Source: Nonomuraea lactucae (lineage in GTDB: Bacteria; Actinomycetota; Actinomycetes; Streptosporangiales; Streptosporangiaceae). From it: a stretch of 40,223 nucleotides of DNA. A program made the position numbers and the translations under genes. The DNA lies in NCBI RefSeq assembly GCF_003313395.1, contig NZ_QNFZ01000289.1, forward strand, positions 1 to 40,223, given 5' to 3'. The notes beneath the pieces are model-generated. The model was not told where the DNA came from and did no database searches. It saw only the letters and a program-made list of their open reading frames with translations. Of this stretch, positions 1-10,172 are shown piece by piece (the first letter of the stretch is position 1; each line of letters starts with the position of its first letter).

Positions 1-146
1 CTGGTGCCGGGCCCCTGGGTGGGGCCCGTGGCCGGCACCGGCTTGGACTGGTGCGGCCCGCCTGGCCTGCGCCGGCCGGTCTGGGGCAGGGTGCCGCGGG
101 CGGGTGCCTCCCGCCCGGTCTCCTGCTCAGTCCTGGTCGTCAACAC
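1..146 (-). CDS. Start of a gene in the FtsL position (partial, runs off left edge)
   Basis: Reading leftwards from GTG at 146 (or TTG at 143), a frame with almost pure G/C third positions stays open to the edge of the window. It overlaps the last codons of rsmH by 20 bases. A purine-rich GAGAGG lies 4-5 bases before the GTG, a plausible ribosome site. The visible part is hydrophilic and rich in Thr, Gln, Pro and Gly, as in a cytoplasmic tail. In actinobacterial dcw clusters the gene after rsmH usually encodes a small bitopic division protein (FtsL-like), so position suggests that role. No transmembrane segment is visible yet, so the identity is inferred from order only. Confidence 0.5.
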   Translation of the reverse strand, partial: MLTTRTEQETGREAPARGTLPQTGRRRPGGPHQSKPVPATGPTQGPGT

Positions 147-1098
147 GGATCCTCTCTGCCGCCCGTAGCCGGGCCGAGGCGGCCCGCGGGTTGCGGGCGA
201 CCTCCTCTTCGCCAGGGAGCTCGGCTCCCTTCGTCACGAGGCGGAACCGCGGCTGGTGAGCCGGCAGCGGGACGGGCAGCCCGGGCGGGCTGGTGTCCCT
301 GGTTCGCGCCGTGAGGACCTGCTTGGTCAGCCGGTCCTCCAAGGAGTGGTAGGAGAGCACGACGACTCGCCCACCGAGCGCCAGCGCGTCGAGGGCCGCG
401 GGAAGCGCCGCCTCCAGGGCGGCGAGCTCCGCGTTCACCTCGATGCGCAGCGCTTGGAAAGTCCTCTTGGCGGGGTTGCCCCCGGTGCGCCGGGTAGCGG
501 CGGGGATCGCCTCGCGAACGATCTCCGCGAGCCGCTTAGTCGACGTTATGGCCTCCTTGGCCCGTTCCCTGACAATGAGGCCCGCGACACGCGGTGCGAA
601 CCGTTCCTCCCCGTAATCGCGGAGGATGCGCGTTAGGTCCGAAACCGAGTAGGTATTGACGACCTTCTCCGCCGTCAGCTCCTGCTCGGTGTCCATCCGC
701 ATGTCGAGGGGCGCGTCGTAGGAGTAGGCGAACCCGCGCTCGGCCTCGTCGAGCTGGGGCGAGGACACCCCGAGGTCGAACAGCGCCCCGTCGACGGTCG
801 GGTGGCCCGCCTCGGCCAGCACGTCGGCCATCTGGTCGGAGGCGGCGTGCACGAGGGTGGTCCGGCCGGCGTAGGGGGCCAGCCTGCGGGTGGAGAACTC
901 GATCGCGTAGGGGTCGCGGTCGATGCCGATCAGGTGGAGCGACGGGTGAGCGGCGAGCAGGGCCTCCGAGTGGCCACCGAGGCCGAGGTTGGCGTCGACG
1001 ACGACCGGCCGCGCGCCGGTGAGCGCCGGGGCCAGCAGCTCCAGCACGCGGTCGAGCATGACCGGAACGTGACCGCCCGTGCCATTGGTGTCGTGCAT
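127..1098 (-). CDS. rsmH: 16S rRNA (cytosine(1402)-N(4))-methyltransferase RsmH
   Basis: SAM-dependent methyltransferase (also called MraW) that modifies C1402 of 16S rRNA in the 30S subunit. The 323-residue product has the family motifs in order: HVPVML at the N-terminus, a SAM-binding [10 protein letters not shown] loop, [11 protein letters not shown], a DMRMD stretch, the [15 protein letters not shown] block and LSYHSLEDR near the C-terminus. Length is normal. I chose ATG 1098 (MHDTNG) because a G-rich ribosome site ends about 6-8 bases upstream; a TTG two codons earlier is possible. It lies about 217 bases after mraZ in the same direction and overlaps the next gene, the standard mraZ-rsmH-ftsL order. 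Confidence 0.96.
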   Translation of the reverse strand: MHDTNGTGGHVPVMLDRVLELLAPALTGARPVVVDANLGLGGHSEALLAAHPSLHLIGIDRDPYAIEFSTRRLAPYAGRTTLVHAASDQMADVLAEAGHPTVDGALFDLGVSSPQLDEAERGFAYSYDAPLDMRMDTEQELTAEKVVNTYSVSDLTRILRDYGEERFAPRVAGLIVRERAKEAITSTKRLAEIVREAIPAATRRTGGNPAKRTFQALRIEVNAELAALEAALPAALDALALGGRVVVLSYHSLEDRLTKQVLTARTRDTSPPGLPVPLPAHQPRFRLVTKGAELPGEEEVARNPRAASARLRAAERIRVDDQD

Positions 1099-1315
1099 CT
1101 CCAACCCCCCTCTCGCGTCCTTGCTCGCGGTTGACGCGTACGGTGATCCGTCGGACCTTCCTGGGTCCCCACCCGGCGCCGCCCGGCCAGGTCCCCATCC
1201 GCACCCTCTTCGTGACGCCCGCCATCTGACACCGGGGAAGGTGCATCAGCTGGAGGACAGTGGTTGCGGGTGGAGACCTCGCCGAACGACATCTCCGACG
1301 GATCTACCGTGGCTA

Positions 1316-1747
1316 CTACAGGATCCCTGGCAGCACCTCCTCCGACAGATCGGCGAACGCCTGCTCCTGGGCTTCGAGGTAGGTGTCCCATGCCTGCGCG
1401 TCCCAGATCTCCAGCCGGGTGTTGGCCCCGATGACCACGCAGTCACGCTGCAGGCCGGCGTAGTGCCGCAGGCTCTGCGGGATCGTGATGCGCCCCTGCT
1501 TGTCGGGAGTCTCGTCGGACGCGCTGGCGAACAGGACGCGGCTGTAGTCACGCACCGCCTTGGCGGTGACCGGGGCGGTGCTGAGAGCCTCGGTAATGCG
1601 CTGGAACTCCTCCACAGGAAAGACGTAGAGGCATCGCTCCTGGCCTTTGGTGATCACAAGACCCTCCGCCAGCTCCTCACGGTACTTAGCCGGCAGGAAC
1701 AGCCGTCCCTTGTCGTCGAGGCGCGGTTGATGGGTGCCGAGGAACAT
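1316..1747 (-). CDS. mraZ: Transcriptional regulator MraZ
   Basis: DNA-binding regulator at the head of the division and cell-wall (dcw) cluster; it binds direct repeats in its own promoter. The 143-residue product starts [15 protein letters not shown] and shows two SpoVT-AbrB-type halves, the second around [18 protein letters not shown] and [14 protein letters not shown], with the two DxKGR/DxQGR signatures. A GTG three codons upstream is open, but it lies inside the GGAGG ribosome site; GGAGG is 8 bases from the ATG at 1747, and family members start MFLG, so I used that ATG. The promoter and binding boxes are immediately upstream. Confidence 0.96.
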   Translation of the reverse strand: MFLGTHQPRLDDKGRLFLPAKYREELAEGLVITKGQERCLYVFPVEEFQRITEALSTAPVTAKAVRDYSRVLFASASDETPDKQGRITIPQSLRHYAGLQRDCVVIGANTRLEIWDAQAWDTYLEAQEQAFADLSEEVLPGIL

Positions 1748-1800
1748 CGGCTCCACCTCCCGTGCCTAGCGAAGCGCCCAGCGCTGATGCACCGTGCCCT

Positions 1801-1840
1801 CCACTGCGCACCACCATACTCCACTTCTCCCCACCGTCAA
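1801..1840 (-). promoter_or_regulatory. mraZ promoter overlapped by four 10-bp-spaced MraZ boxes
   Basis: On the minus strand TTGACG (1840-1835) and TATGGT (1818-1813) stand 16 bases apart, a good primary-sigma promoter. The sequence GTGG occurs four times at exactly 10-bp intervals (plus-strand CCAC at 1801, 1811, 1821 and 1831), covering the spacer, the -10 and the start site. MraZ is known to bind such helically phased short repeats in front of its own gene, so autorepression by promoter occlusion is the likely effect. The remaining 1757-1800 stretch is an untranslated leader of about 60 bases. Confidence 0.85.
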
Positions 1841-1895
1841 CTGATTCAACCGCCCCCCACCGCTCCCCCGCCCTGCGTTTGCCCAGGTCAGAGCG

Positions 1896-2015
1896 GTGGA
1901 GCGAGGTGGAGCGGGGCGTGGGGCACGCCAACCCTCATGGGCGTGTCGAGGGTTGAGAAGATCCCGGAATTCGGCTCCGGGCGGCCCGGGCGGCGCGGGG
2001 CGTGGAGGAAGGTGG
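1896..2015 (+). promoter_or_regulatory. Two further GTGGAG pairs with 10-bp period, facing moxR
   Basis: In the 464-base gap between mraZ and moxR, the plus strand carries GTGGAG at 1896 and 1906 and again at 2002 and 2012, each pair at the same 10-bp period as the mraZ boxes but oriented towards moxR. They may be extra MraZ sites, or chance in a G-rich stretch. From 2030 to 2220 I see no clear promoter, only short imperfect inverted repeats (TGGCA/TGCCA near 2047 and GACAC/GTGTT near 2083). Confidence 0.3.
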
Positions 2016-2220
2016 AGCGGATCGCGTGGTCTGTGTGACGGGATTGGCACCCGTATGCCACAAAAACAGGACACTCCCTGTGTTCTGTGGAAAATCGTCA
2101 AATGTCGCCCGAGAACCCGCAGCGTCGTAGGGTCGTACCCACAATGGAAAAGGAAAGGCTTGGCTCCCGCAATGGCACCGACGCCGCCGGGACACCCGTA
2201 GCACTTCTCATGGAGGCCTG

Positions 2221-3194
<974 letters not shown>

Positions 3195-3198
<4 letters not shown>

Positions 3199-4454
3199 GG
3201 GACGGGCTGCGCGCGCTCACCTCCCGGGGGAGGTCGTTCCTCGCGTCCGGGATCGCGGCGCTGCTCATGGCGCTCCTGCTGGGCGAGAACGACCTGTTCA
3301 GGATCGGGGTGCTGGTGACGGCGCTGCCGCTGCTGGCGGCGATGGTGGTGGCGCGGACCCGCTACCGGCTCAGCTGCGCCCGGCGGCTCGACCCGGCGCG
3401 GGCCGAGGTGGGCGGCGAGGCCACCGTGACCCTGCGCCTGGAGAACATCACCCGCCTCCCCACCGGCCTGCTGCTGATCGAGGACACGGTGCCGTACGCG
3501 CTGGGGGTGCGGCCGAGATTCGTGCTCGACCGGGTGGAGTCCCGGGGCATCAGGGAGATCGACTACCGGGTCCGCTCCGACCTTCGCGGCCGTTACACGA
3601 TCGGCCCGCTGTCGGTGCGCATCGCCGACCCGTTCGGCCTGGTGGAGCTGACCCGCTCGTTCACGATCAGCGACACGCTCGTGATCACGCCCCACGTGGT
3701 CGCGCTGCCCCACGTACGGCTGTCGGGCGAGTGGACGGGCGGCGGCGACAGCCGCACGCGCAGCGTGGCCGCGGCCGGTGACGACGACGTGGCCCCGCGC
3801 GAGTACCGGCAGGGCGACGACCTGCGCCGGGTGCACTGGCGCTCCACGGCCCGGCGCGGCGAGCTGATGGTGCGGCGGGAGGAGCAGCAGTGGCAGAGCC
3901 GCGGCGCCCTCCTGCTCGACACGCGCAGGCACGCCCACCGGGGTGAGGGACCGCGCTCGTCGTTCGAGGTGGCGGTGTCGGCCGCGGCGTCGATCGGCGT
4001 GCACCTGGCCCATGAGGGGCTGGGCCTGCGCCTGGTCACCGACCAGGGCGCCGAGCACCTGACGGACACGGGGCTGAGCTGGTCGCTGCTGGACACGCTG
4101 GCCGTGGTGCGTCACAGCCCGGCCCGCTCGCTGGAGCTGGCGGTGTCGGCGCTGCGCCAGGGCGGCGGCGACGGGCTGGTGGTGGCCGTGCTCGGCGCGC
4201 TCGACCCGGAGGAGGCCAGGGAGCTGGCGCGGGTCAGGCACACCGGCGTCACCGCAGTGGCCGTGCTGCTGGACGTCGAGACCTGGGACGGCGCGGAGCC
4301 GGACGCCGCCGAGAACCACCGGGCGGTGCAGAGCGTGCTGGCGGGGTACGGCTGGCGCATCGTGCGGCTGCCCGCCGGAGCGTCGATCGCCTCCGTGTGG
4401 CAGGACGCCGGCAGCCGCGGCAGGTTCGCGATCGGCCAGGGAGGCGCGGCATGA
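3195..4454 (+). CDS. DUF58 domain-containing membrane-anchored protein
   Basis: The 419-residue product begins with two hydrophobic segments (around residues 15-28 and 34-48), followed by a soluble part containing the DUF58 signature DDDVAPREYRQGDDLRRVHWRSTARRGELMVR near residues 195-226. DUF58 proteins resemble VWA-type domains and occur with MoxR ATPases, but their biochemical role is not established. The start GTG overlaps the moxR stop; the stop overlaps the ATG of the next gene. I expect it to act at the cytoplasmic face of the membrane in a complex with the MoxR ATPase and the transglutaminase; that is inference from gene order. Confidence 0.9.
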
Positions 4455-6910
4455 GGCTGTCGATCGCCGCCGCCGTGGCCTCGATGTCCGCGGCGATCCT
4501 GCTGCATCCGCTCTTCGACTCCGCCTCGTGGATCTGGGGGTCGCTGGGCGCGGTGCTGGCGGTGCTGGCCGCGAGCGTGCTGAGCGGCCGCCTGGCGCTG
4601 CCCGTCTGGGCCGCGCCGCCTGTCGCCCTGGTCGCGTTGTGGATCTACCTGACCGCTTCGTACGCCGCCGAGGAGGCGTGGGCGTTCGTGGTGCCGACCA
4701 AGGGGTCGGTGGTGGAGCTGGCGCGGCTGCTGGCCACCGGGTGGGCCGACATCCAGCGGTTCGCCGCTCCGGTGCCGGCCAACGTGGGCATCTCCCTGCT
4801 GACCGCGGGCGGGGTGGCGCTCATCGCGATCCTGGTGGACCTGTTCGCCGTGCGGCTCCGGCGGGCGGCGCTGGCCGGGCTGCCGTTGCTCGCGCTGTCG
4901 GTGGTGCCGGCCACGATCCTCACGGATCCGATCAGCTGGCCCGCGTTCATCGTCGCCGCGCTCGGCTTCACCAGCCTGCTGGTCGCGGACGGCCGCGAGC
5001 GGCTGGGCCACTGGGGCAGGGCGGTCCTGGTGCGCCGGACCCGAATGGCGGGTGGCCCACCCGGTGGCGCACGGGGTCGTGCACAGGGCGGCAGGCCCGG
5101 AGGGGCGGGTCCGGCGGTGGACACGCGCGGGCTGCGCCTGTCGGGCAAGCGCATCGGGTTCGCCGCGATCGCGCTGGCCGTGCTGCTGCCCGCCGCGCTG
5201 CCCGCGATGGAGCCGGTGTCGTTCTTCACGTTCGGCGTCGGCGGCGGGGGGTCGGGCTCGGGCAACTCGATCAGCATCCCCAACCCGATCGCCAACCTGA
5301 AGGGCCAGCTGGAGCTGCCCGAGAAGCGGGTCGTGCTGTCCTACACCAACAACGACGACAAGCCGCGCTACCTCAGGATCTACTCGCTCGACACGTTCGA
5401 CGGCGAGCAGTTCGGCATGACGGAGCCGAAGGGCTCTCCGGACAACCGGACGGAGAACGGCCCGCTGCCGCCTCCTCCCGGCCTGAGCGGCGGCGTCAAG
5501 GTCGCCAACGTGGTGACCGGCGTGCAGATCAGCGACGAGATCGCCAAGCTGTCGTTCCTGCCGTTGCCGTACCCGCCGAGGCAGATCCGGGTGGACGGTG
5601 ACTGGCGCGCGGACGTCAGCACGCTCATGGTCTTCTCCACCCGGGACGAGGCGGCGGGGCTGGAGTACCAGGTGGCCTCGAGCGAGCCCGCGCCGACCAG
5701 CGAGCTGCTGGATTCGCTGCCGCGGGCGCGGGCGGGCGCCGACCCGCGCTACCTCAAGCTGCCGGACGACCTGCCCCCCGAGATCGAGGCGCTGGCGGCC
5801 AAGATCACCGCGGGCGCCGACACGACCTACGAGGCCGCGGTGAAGCTGCAGGAGTTCTTCACCAAGACCGGCGACTTCACCTACAGCCTCAAGACGCAGG
5901 GGCACGGCAACTCCGCGCTGAAGGACTTCCTGCTCCGCAGCCGGGCCGGCTACTGCGAGCAGTTCGCGGCGTCGATGGCGGTGCTGGCCAGGCTCGTGGG
6001 CATCCCGGCCAGGGTGGCGATCGGCTACACGGGCGGCACGAAGATCGGCGATCGCTGGCTGGTGGGGACGAACGACTCGCACTCCTGGCCCGAGCTGTAC
6101 TTCGAGGGCGTGGGCTGGCTGCCGTTCGAGCCCACGCCGACCGGTTCGTTCGGCCAGGGCAGCGCCCGCGTCCCCGCCTACACCGTGCCGCCTCCCGACC
6201 CGGCCGGCGACACCGCCGGCCCGACGCCCGGCGCGACCAGCGGCGCCGAGGACGACGCGCGTGACCCGCAGGCCCGGGTGAACCCCCGCGAGCTCGATCG
6301 CGAGGCCCGTCTGGCGCCCATCGGGCTGCCGCCGGACGACTCGATGCCGCTGGCGGGCAAGCTCGGCATCGGGGCGGGCGCGCTCCTGCTCGTCCTGCTG
6401 ATCCCGGCCGGCATCCGGCTGGCGGCCCGGAGCAGGCGGATGCGCGTCCTCGGCTGGACGGCGAAGGCGCCGTCCGACGAGGTGACGGCGAGGATGCGGG
6501 GCGGCCACCAGCCGGCCGTGGCGGCCGCGTGGGCGGAACTGGACGACGTGCTGCTCGACTACGGGATGGCGCGCAGGACCAGCGAGACGCCGCGCGCCCT
6601 GGCGCGGCGGCTGACCCAGCAGTACGAGTTCGGCCCCGAACCGGCCGCCGCCGTGGCGTCGATCGCGGCGACGGTGGAGCGGGCGCTGTTCGCGAGGGAC
6701 CCTGGCGAGGTCGCGCCCATGAAGAAGGACCTGCGCAAGGTGCGGCAGGCCCTGGCTGCGACGGTGTCGCGCGGGAGGCGGGTGCGAGCGGTGCTGCTGC
6801 CCCCGTCGACGCTGCGGAGGATGCGGCTCATGGGTGAGCGGCTGCTGGACGGGTTCGACATGCTGGAGAGCCTGCGGCTCCGGAGGACGGCAGCCCACAA
6901 GGGCTCCTGA
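4451..6910 (+). CDS. TgpA-like membrane transglutaminase-fold protein
   Basis: The 819-residue product has several N-terminal membrane helices (first 200 residues, plus one near 240), a long extracytoplasmic region, a transglutaminase core and a last membrane helix (LGIGAGALLLVLLIPAG, about 637-655) before a cytoplasmic DUF4129-like tail. The catalytic triad is visible: Cys502 in RAGYCEQFAASMAVLAR, His544 in NDSHSWPEL, and an acidic residue just after the His block. A proline/glycine-rich linker precedes the last helix. ATG 4451 overlaps the DUF58 stop. Proteins of this architecture are thought to modify or cross-link cell-surface proteins; the substrate here is unknown. Confidence 0.9.
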   Translation: MRLSIAAAVASMSAAILLHPLFDSASWIWGSLGAVLAVLAASVLSGRLALPVWAAPPVALVALWIYLTASYAAEEAWAFVVPTKGSVVELARLLATGWADIQRFAAPVPANVGISLLTAGGVALIAILVDLFAVRLRRAALAGLPLLALSVVPATILTDPISWPAFIVAALGFTSLLVADGRERLGHWGRAVLVRRTRMAGGPPGGARGRAQGGRPGGAGPAVDTRGLRLSGKRIGFAAIALAVLLPAALPAMEPVSFFTFGVGGGGSGSGNSISIPNPIANLKGQLELPEKRVVLSYTNNDDKPRYLRIYSLDTFDGEQFGMTEPKGSPDNRTENGPLPPPPGLSGGVKVANVVTGVQISDEIAKLSFLPLPYPPRQIRVDGDWRADVSTLMVFSTRDEAAGLEYQVASSEPAPTSELLDSLPRARAGADPRYLKLPDDLPPEIEALAAKITAGADTTYEAAVKLQEFFTKTGDFTYSLKTQGHGNSALKDFLLRSRAGYCEQFAASMAVLARLVGIPARVAIGYTGGTKIGDRWLVGTNDSHSWPELYFEGVGWLPFEPTPTGSFGQGSARVPAYTVPPPDPAGDTAGPTPGATSGAEDDARDPQARVNPRELDREARLAPIGLPPDDSMPLAGKLGIGAGALLLVLLIPAGIRLAARSRRMRVLGWTAKAPSDEVTARMRGGHQPAVAAAWAELDDVLLDYGMARRTSETPRALARRLTQQYEFGPEPAAAVASIAATVERALFARDPGEVAPMKKDLRKVRQALAATVSRGRRVRAVLLPPSTLRRMRLMGERLLDGFDMLESLRLRRTAAHKGS

Positions 6911-6933
6911 TGCGGCGGCTCGCCCGCCTGGCC

Positions 6934-6960
6934 GACCGTGCGGTCGTCTCCCCTGGGGAC
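6934..6960. terminator. Possible hairpins between converging genes
   Basis: Between the transglutaminase and the DUF3040 gene, which converge, GACCG-TG-CGGTC (6934-6945) is followed by the imperfect inverted repeat GTCTCCCCTGGGGAC. Neither is followed by a T tract, so intrinsic termination is only a possibility. Confidence 0.25.
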
Positions 6961-6998
6961 GGCCGCGCGATCGTCCGGAGGCGGCTGGGCGGCGCGGG

Positions 6999-7391
6999 TC
7001 AGCGCTCGTCGTGGCGGCGGCGCCAGCGCTCCTCCATGCGCTCCATGAAGCTGCCGCGGTTGCGGCGGGTCTGCTTGCCGGGGACGGGCGCACCGGGAGC
7101 CGGGGCCGAGTCACCGAACCCGTTCATACGTTTCCAGCTCGACAGGCCCCACAGGCACGCGGCGAGCATGACCACGAAACCGCCGACGCCGAGCGGAATC
7201 AGGTTGATCACCACGCCGACCATCAGCAGGACGACGCCGAGGGCAAAGCCGATCGAGGCCTTGATCAGGCGGCGCTTGTAATGGCTGCGCGGGTCACTGA
7301 TCCTCACGGTGTTGACCCACTTCGGGTCCTCGGCGTAGAGGGCCTGCTCGATCTGGTCGAGCAAGCGCTGCTCGTGCTCAGAGAGCGGCAC
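6999..7391 (-). CDS. DUF3040 small membrane protein
   Basis: The 130-residue product starts PLSEHEQRLLDQIEQALYAEDP, the conserved N-terminus of the actinobacterial DUF3040 family. Two adjacent membrane helices follow (FALGVVLLMVGVVINLIPLG and GGFVVMLAACLWGLSSW), then a basic Arg-rich tail. I chose GTG 7391, with GGGAGG four bases upstream, because family homology starts there; the frame is open another 17 codons upstream without a better site. Function is unknown. Its conserved position next to dinB and the dcw cluster hints at a cell-envelope or division-linked role, but this is weak. Confidence 0.9.
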   Translation of the reverse strand: MPLSEHEQRLLDQIEQALYAEDPKWVNTVRISDPRSHYKRRLIKASIGFALGVVLLMVGVVINLIPLGVGGFVVMLAACLWGLSSWKRMNGFGDSAPAPGAPVPGKQTRRNRGSFMERMEERWRRRHDER

Positions 7392-7595
7392 GGCGCCTCC
7401 CAAGGACGGCCCCAGGACGGGGAAGACGGCAACGGACGACACGGGGTGTCCGAACCTCGCGGTCGGTTATCCCCAGAATACGAGGCTGTAGACGTAGGCG
7501 AAAGCAAACGTCCAACGCAGACCAAACCGGAGGTGACGTCATTGCTCCATTGTGGGGCATCGATTGTCCACTCCCCCCAAGTCGCGACATCGGCG

Positions 7596-8837
7596 TCATG
7601 CCTCCATTTCATCAAGTCTGCCGCGTACAAGCGACGCCGGGAGCACCGCATCTGGCCCGAACCTTCGGATCGCCCGGTCCATCGCCCTCTCGGCCTCTCT
7701 CCATCCGGTCTCGCGCTCACCCAGAGTGAGCTGGCGCGACGCCGAGTCGGCGGCTGACAGGTTTTCCATCCTGACGCCGACCAGCCGCAGCCGCACTCGC
7801 TCCAGCCCCGCCGCCTCGAACAGGTCGCAGGCGGTGGTGTAGATCTCCTGGGCCACGTCGGTCGGCTCCTTGAGGGTCCGTGATCGAGTGATCGTGGAGA
7901 AGTCGGCCCGGCGGAGCTTCACACTCACTGTCCTGCCCACGTGGCCGCCTTTACGCATCCGGGCGGCCACCCGTTCGGACAGGCGCAACAGCTCGCGTCT
8001 GATCACCTCGGGGTCGTCGACGTCCGCCGCGAACGTCTCCTCGTTGCCGATGCTCTTGTCGGGCACGTGCGCGGTCACGGGACGCTCGTCGCGCCCCCAG
8101 GCCAGCGCGGCCAGATGCGCGCCCGCGGCCTGCCCCAGCTCGCGCCGGAGGGTGGCGGGCGGCACCCTGGCCAGGTCGCCCACCGTGCGGATGCCCAGCC
8201 GCACCAGGGCCTGCTCGGTGCGCTCGCCGACGCCCCACAGCGCCGACACGGGCAGCGGATGGAGGAACGCCACCACCTCGCCGGCGGGCACCACGAGCAG
8301 GCCGTCGGGCTTGCACTGCTTGGAGGCGAGCTTTGCCACGAATTTGCTGCTCGCCACCCCGACCGAGCAGGTGATCCCGTAACGCTCCAGCACCTGTGCC
8401 CTGATCATCGCGGCGATGGCGCCGGGCGAGCCCAGCCTGCGCCGGGCGCCGCCCACGTCGAGGAACGCCTCGTCGGACGCGATCGGCTCGACCAGCGGGG
8501 TGATCGAATGGAAGATCTCCATGACGCCCCTGGAGACCTCGGTGTACTTCCCGTGACTGGGCGGGATGATGGTGGCCCGCGGGCACAGCCTGCGCGCCCT
8601 GGCCATGGGCATCGCCGAGTGGACGCCGAACGCCCTGGCCTCGTAGGTGGCGCTGAGCACCACGCCGCGCCCGGCGGGCGACCCCACGATCACCGGGGTC
8701 CCGCGCAGCTCCGGGCGCTCCAGCAGCTCGACGCTGGCGAAGAAGGCGTCCATGTCGACGTGGAGGATCGGGCAGCCGCTGTCATCGACCCCGGTCCGCG
8801 GAGCGGGGCCGATGCCTGTGATCTGCTTGCGGGACAC
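7596..8837 (-). CDS. dinB: DNA polymerase IV (Y-family translesion polymerase)
   Basis: Error-prone Y-family DNA polymerase acting at blocked forks. The 413-residue product has DMDAFFASVE (metal ligand Asp28), the palm motif SDEAFLDVGG with Asp122 and Glu123, the CSVGVASSKFVAKLASKQCKPDG block, helix-hairpin-helix residues around LWGVGERTEQALVRLGIRTVGDLA, and a little-finger domain starting near EETF. Start is GTG 8837. No clear C-terminal beta-clamp motif (QLxLF type) is evident; QLTLGE at about residue 372 is the nearest. I see no actinobacterial SOS box upstream. The 204 bases between this gene's end and DUF3040 hold only the DUF3040 leader. Confidence 0.94.
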   Translation of the reverse strand: MSRKQITGIGPAPRTGVDDSGCPILHVDMDAFFASVELLERPELRGTPVIVGSPAGRGVVLSATYEARAFGVHSAMPMARARRLCPRATIIPPSHGKYTEVSRGVMEIFHSITPLVEPIASDEAFLDVGGARRRLGSPGAIAAMIRAQVLERYGITCSVGVASSKFVAKLASKQCKPDGLLVVPAGEVVAFLHPLPVSALWGVGERTEQALVRLGIRTVGDLARVPPATLRRELGQAAGAHLAALAWGRDERPVTAHVPDKSIGNEETFAADVDDPEVIRRELLRLSERVAARMRKGGHVGRTVSVKLRRADFSTITRSRTLKEPTDVAQEIYTTACDLFEAAGLERVRLRLVGVRMENLSAADSASRQLTLGERETGWREAERAMDRAIRRFGPDAVLPASLVRGRLDEMEA

Positions 8838-8878
8838 GTCGCCGATCCTATCCGAACACCCGTTCTACAGCACGGCCG

Positions 8879-9631
8879 TCAGCTCCGGTGTCCGAAGACG
8901 TGCAGCTGCGTGGCGATGTCGCGCAGCACCGGGTGGACGGCGGCCTCCTGCTCCAGCGCCACCAGCGCCTCGGCCGCCCCCGGCTCGGCGTCGACCAACC
9001 GGCTGGGCACCAGGTCGGTGAAGACCCGCACACCGTGGACGGCGCCGACCGTGAAGCCGGTCGCCCTCAGCAGCTCGGCGAGGGTCTCGGCGGTGTAGCG
9101 GCGCGGCGTGGGATCGCGGTCGCCCCAGGTGCCCCTGGGGTCGGCGAGCGCGACCCTGGCCTCGTCGAAGTGCCCGGCGAGCGCGCGGTGGATGGCGGCG
9201 GCCACCGGGTTGGCGGCCAGCACGCTCACCGCCCCGCCGCCGCGCAGCAGCCCGGCGACGGCCGTCATCGCGCTGATCGGGTCGTCCACGTACTCCAGCA
9301 CGCTGTGGCAGAGCACCAGGTCGGCGCTGTCGCGATCGAGCAGCTCGCCCAGGTCGGCCGCGTCGCCCTGCAGCGCGCGCACCCCCACGCCCTTCTCCTT
9401 GGCCCTGCGTTCCAGCGCGGCCAGGGAGTCGGGGCTCGGATCGACCACGGTGACGGTGTGGCCCCGTTCGGCCAGCGGCACGGCGAACCCCCCGGTGCCG
9501 CCGCCCGCGTCGACGATGCCGAGCCGATCACGCCCGGCGGCCGCGGCCAGCTCGCTCAGCTGGGCCAGCAGCAGCTCCCAGATGACGGCCGTCCGCACCG
9601 CGGGTGTCCTCGTGACGCCTTCAGCACGCAA
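8879..9631 (-). CDS. Class I SAM-dependent methyltransferase
   Basis: The 250-residue product contains a SAM-binding motif I GIVDAGGGTGGFAVPLAERGH, an acidic end of strand 2 VTVVDPSPDSLAAL, LQGDAADLGELL and the motif LVLCHSVLEYVDDP. This is the layout of small-molecule or tRNA-type methyltransferases; the substrate cannot be read from the sequence. The start is uncertain: TTG 9631 has GGAGG ten bases upstream and begins just before the conserved region, whereas the longer open frame to 9853 crosses the opposite gene and lacks family character. It is followed after 41 bases by dinB in the same direction. Confidence 0.8.
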   Translation of the reverse strand: MRAEGVTRTPAVRTAVIWELLLAQLSELAAAAGRDRLGIVDAGGGTGGFAVPLAERGHTVTVVDPSPDSLAALERRAKEKGVGVRALQGDAADLGELLDRDSADLVLCHSVLEYVDDPISAMTAVAGLLRGGGAVSVLAANPVAAAIHRALAGHFDEARVALADPRGTWGDRDPTPRRYTAETLAELLRATGFTVGAVHGVRVFTDLVPSRLVDAEPGAAEALVALEQEAAVHPVLRDIATQLHVFGHRS

Positions 9632-9779
9632 CGTCGGCTCGCCTCCTTCTTCCTCCTCGAACCCGCCCCAGCCTACGCCGTCACGCGCTCCCCCACGCCT
9701 GCCGTGGCGCCCCCGTACCGGCGCACTCACCCGCGGAGGCGGGTTGCCGTCCGAGGCGGAGGCGGGCGAGGATGGGGGT

Positions 9780-10124
9780 GTGATCACGGAGGAGGACGTG
9801 CGGCGGGAGGCGCTGGCGCTGCCGGGGACGAGCGAGCGCTCCATGTACGGCACTCCCGCCTTCTACGTGGACCGCAAGTGGTTCGCCAGGATCCGGGACG
9901 AGGGCGACGTGCTGGTCGTGCTCTGCGCGAGCGAGGAGGACAAGCGCGAGCTGATCGCGGCCCAGCCGGAGACGTTCTTCACGACGCCGCACTACGACGG
10001 CTACGCGGCCGTGCTCGTCCGGTTCGGCGCGGTGGAGCGGGACGAGCTGGCGGAGCTGCTGACGGACGCCTGGCGGCTGCGCGCCCCCAAGCGCCTCCTC
10101 AAGTCCTGGGACGCCGCCCGCTGA
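9780..10124 (+). CDS. MmcQ/YjbR (DUF419) family protein
   Basis: A 114-residue protein with the family layout: an N-terminal helix (EEDVRREALALPGTSER), MYGTPAFYVDRKWFARI, LVVLCASEEDKRELIAAQPETFFTTPHYDGY, and a C-terminal RAPKRLLKSWD. YjbR-fold proteins have a CyaY-like alpha/beta structure and are suspected DNA-binding or small-ligand proteins; no activity is established. The GTG at 9780 is the first start that begins at the conserved region. The gene diverges from the methyltransferase gene and converges on the hydrolase gene. Confidence 0.85.
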   Translation: MITEEDVRREALALPGTSERSMYGTPAFYVDRKWFARIRDEGDVLVVLCASEEDKRELIAAQPETFFTTPHYDGYAAVLVRFGAVERDELAELLTDAWRLRAPKRLLKSWDAAR

Positions 10125-10172
10125 GCCCTGGCCCGCCTGGAGCGGCTTTGTCGGTGACGCGGTTCGTTCCGC

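Noticed and set aside
4112-7114. A 1000-codon open frame on the minus strand
   Set aside because: It is a shadow of the DUF58 and transglutaminase genes. Composition is Arg/Pro/Gln/His-rich with no family blocks, as expected for the reverse strand of high-GC genes.
7392-7595. SOS box or promoter array near dinB
   Set aside because: No match to an actinobacterial LexA palindrome (GAAC-N4-GTTC) is visible; and this stretch is downstream, not upstream, of dinB.
9632-9853. Longer start for the methyltransferase at ATG 9853
   Set aside because: The extra 74 residues are the reverse strand of the MmcQ/YjbR gene and its leader; homology starts after the TTG at 9631.
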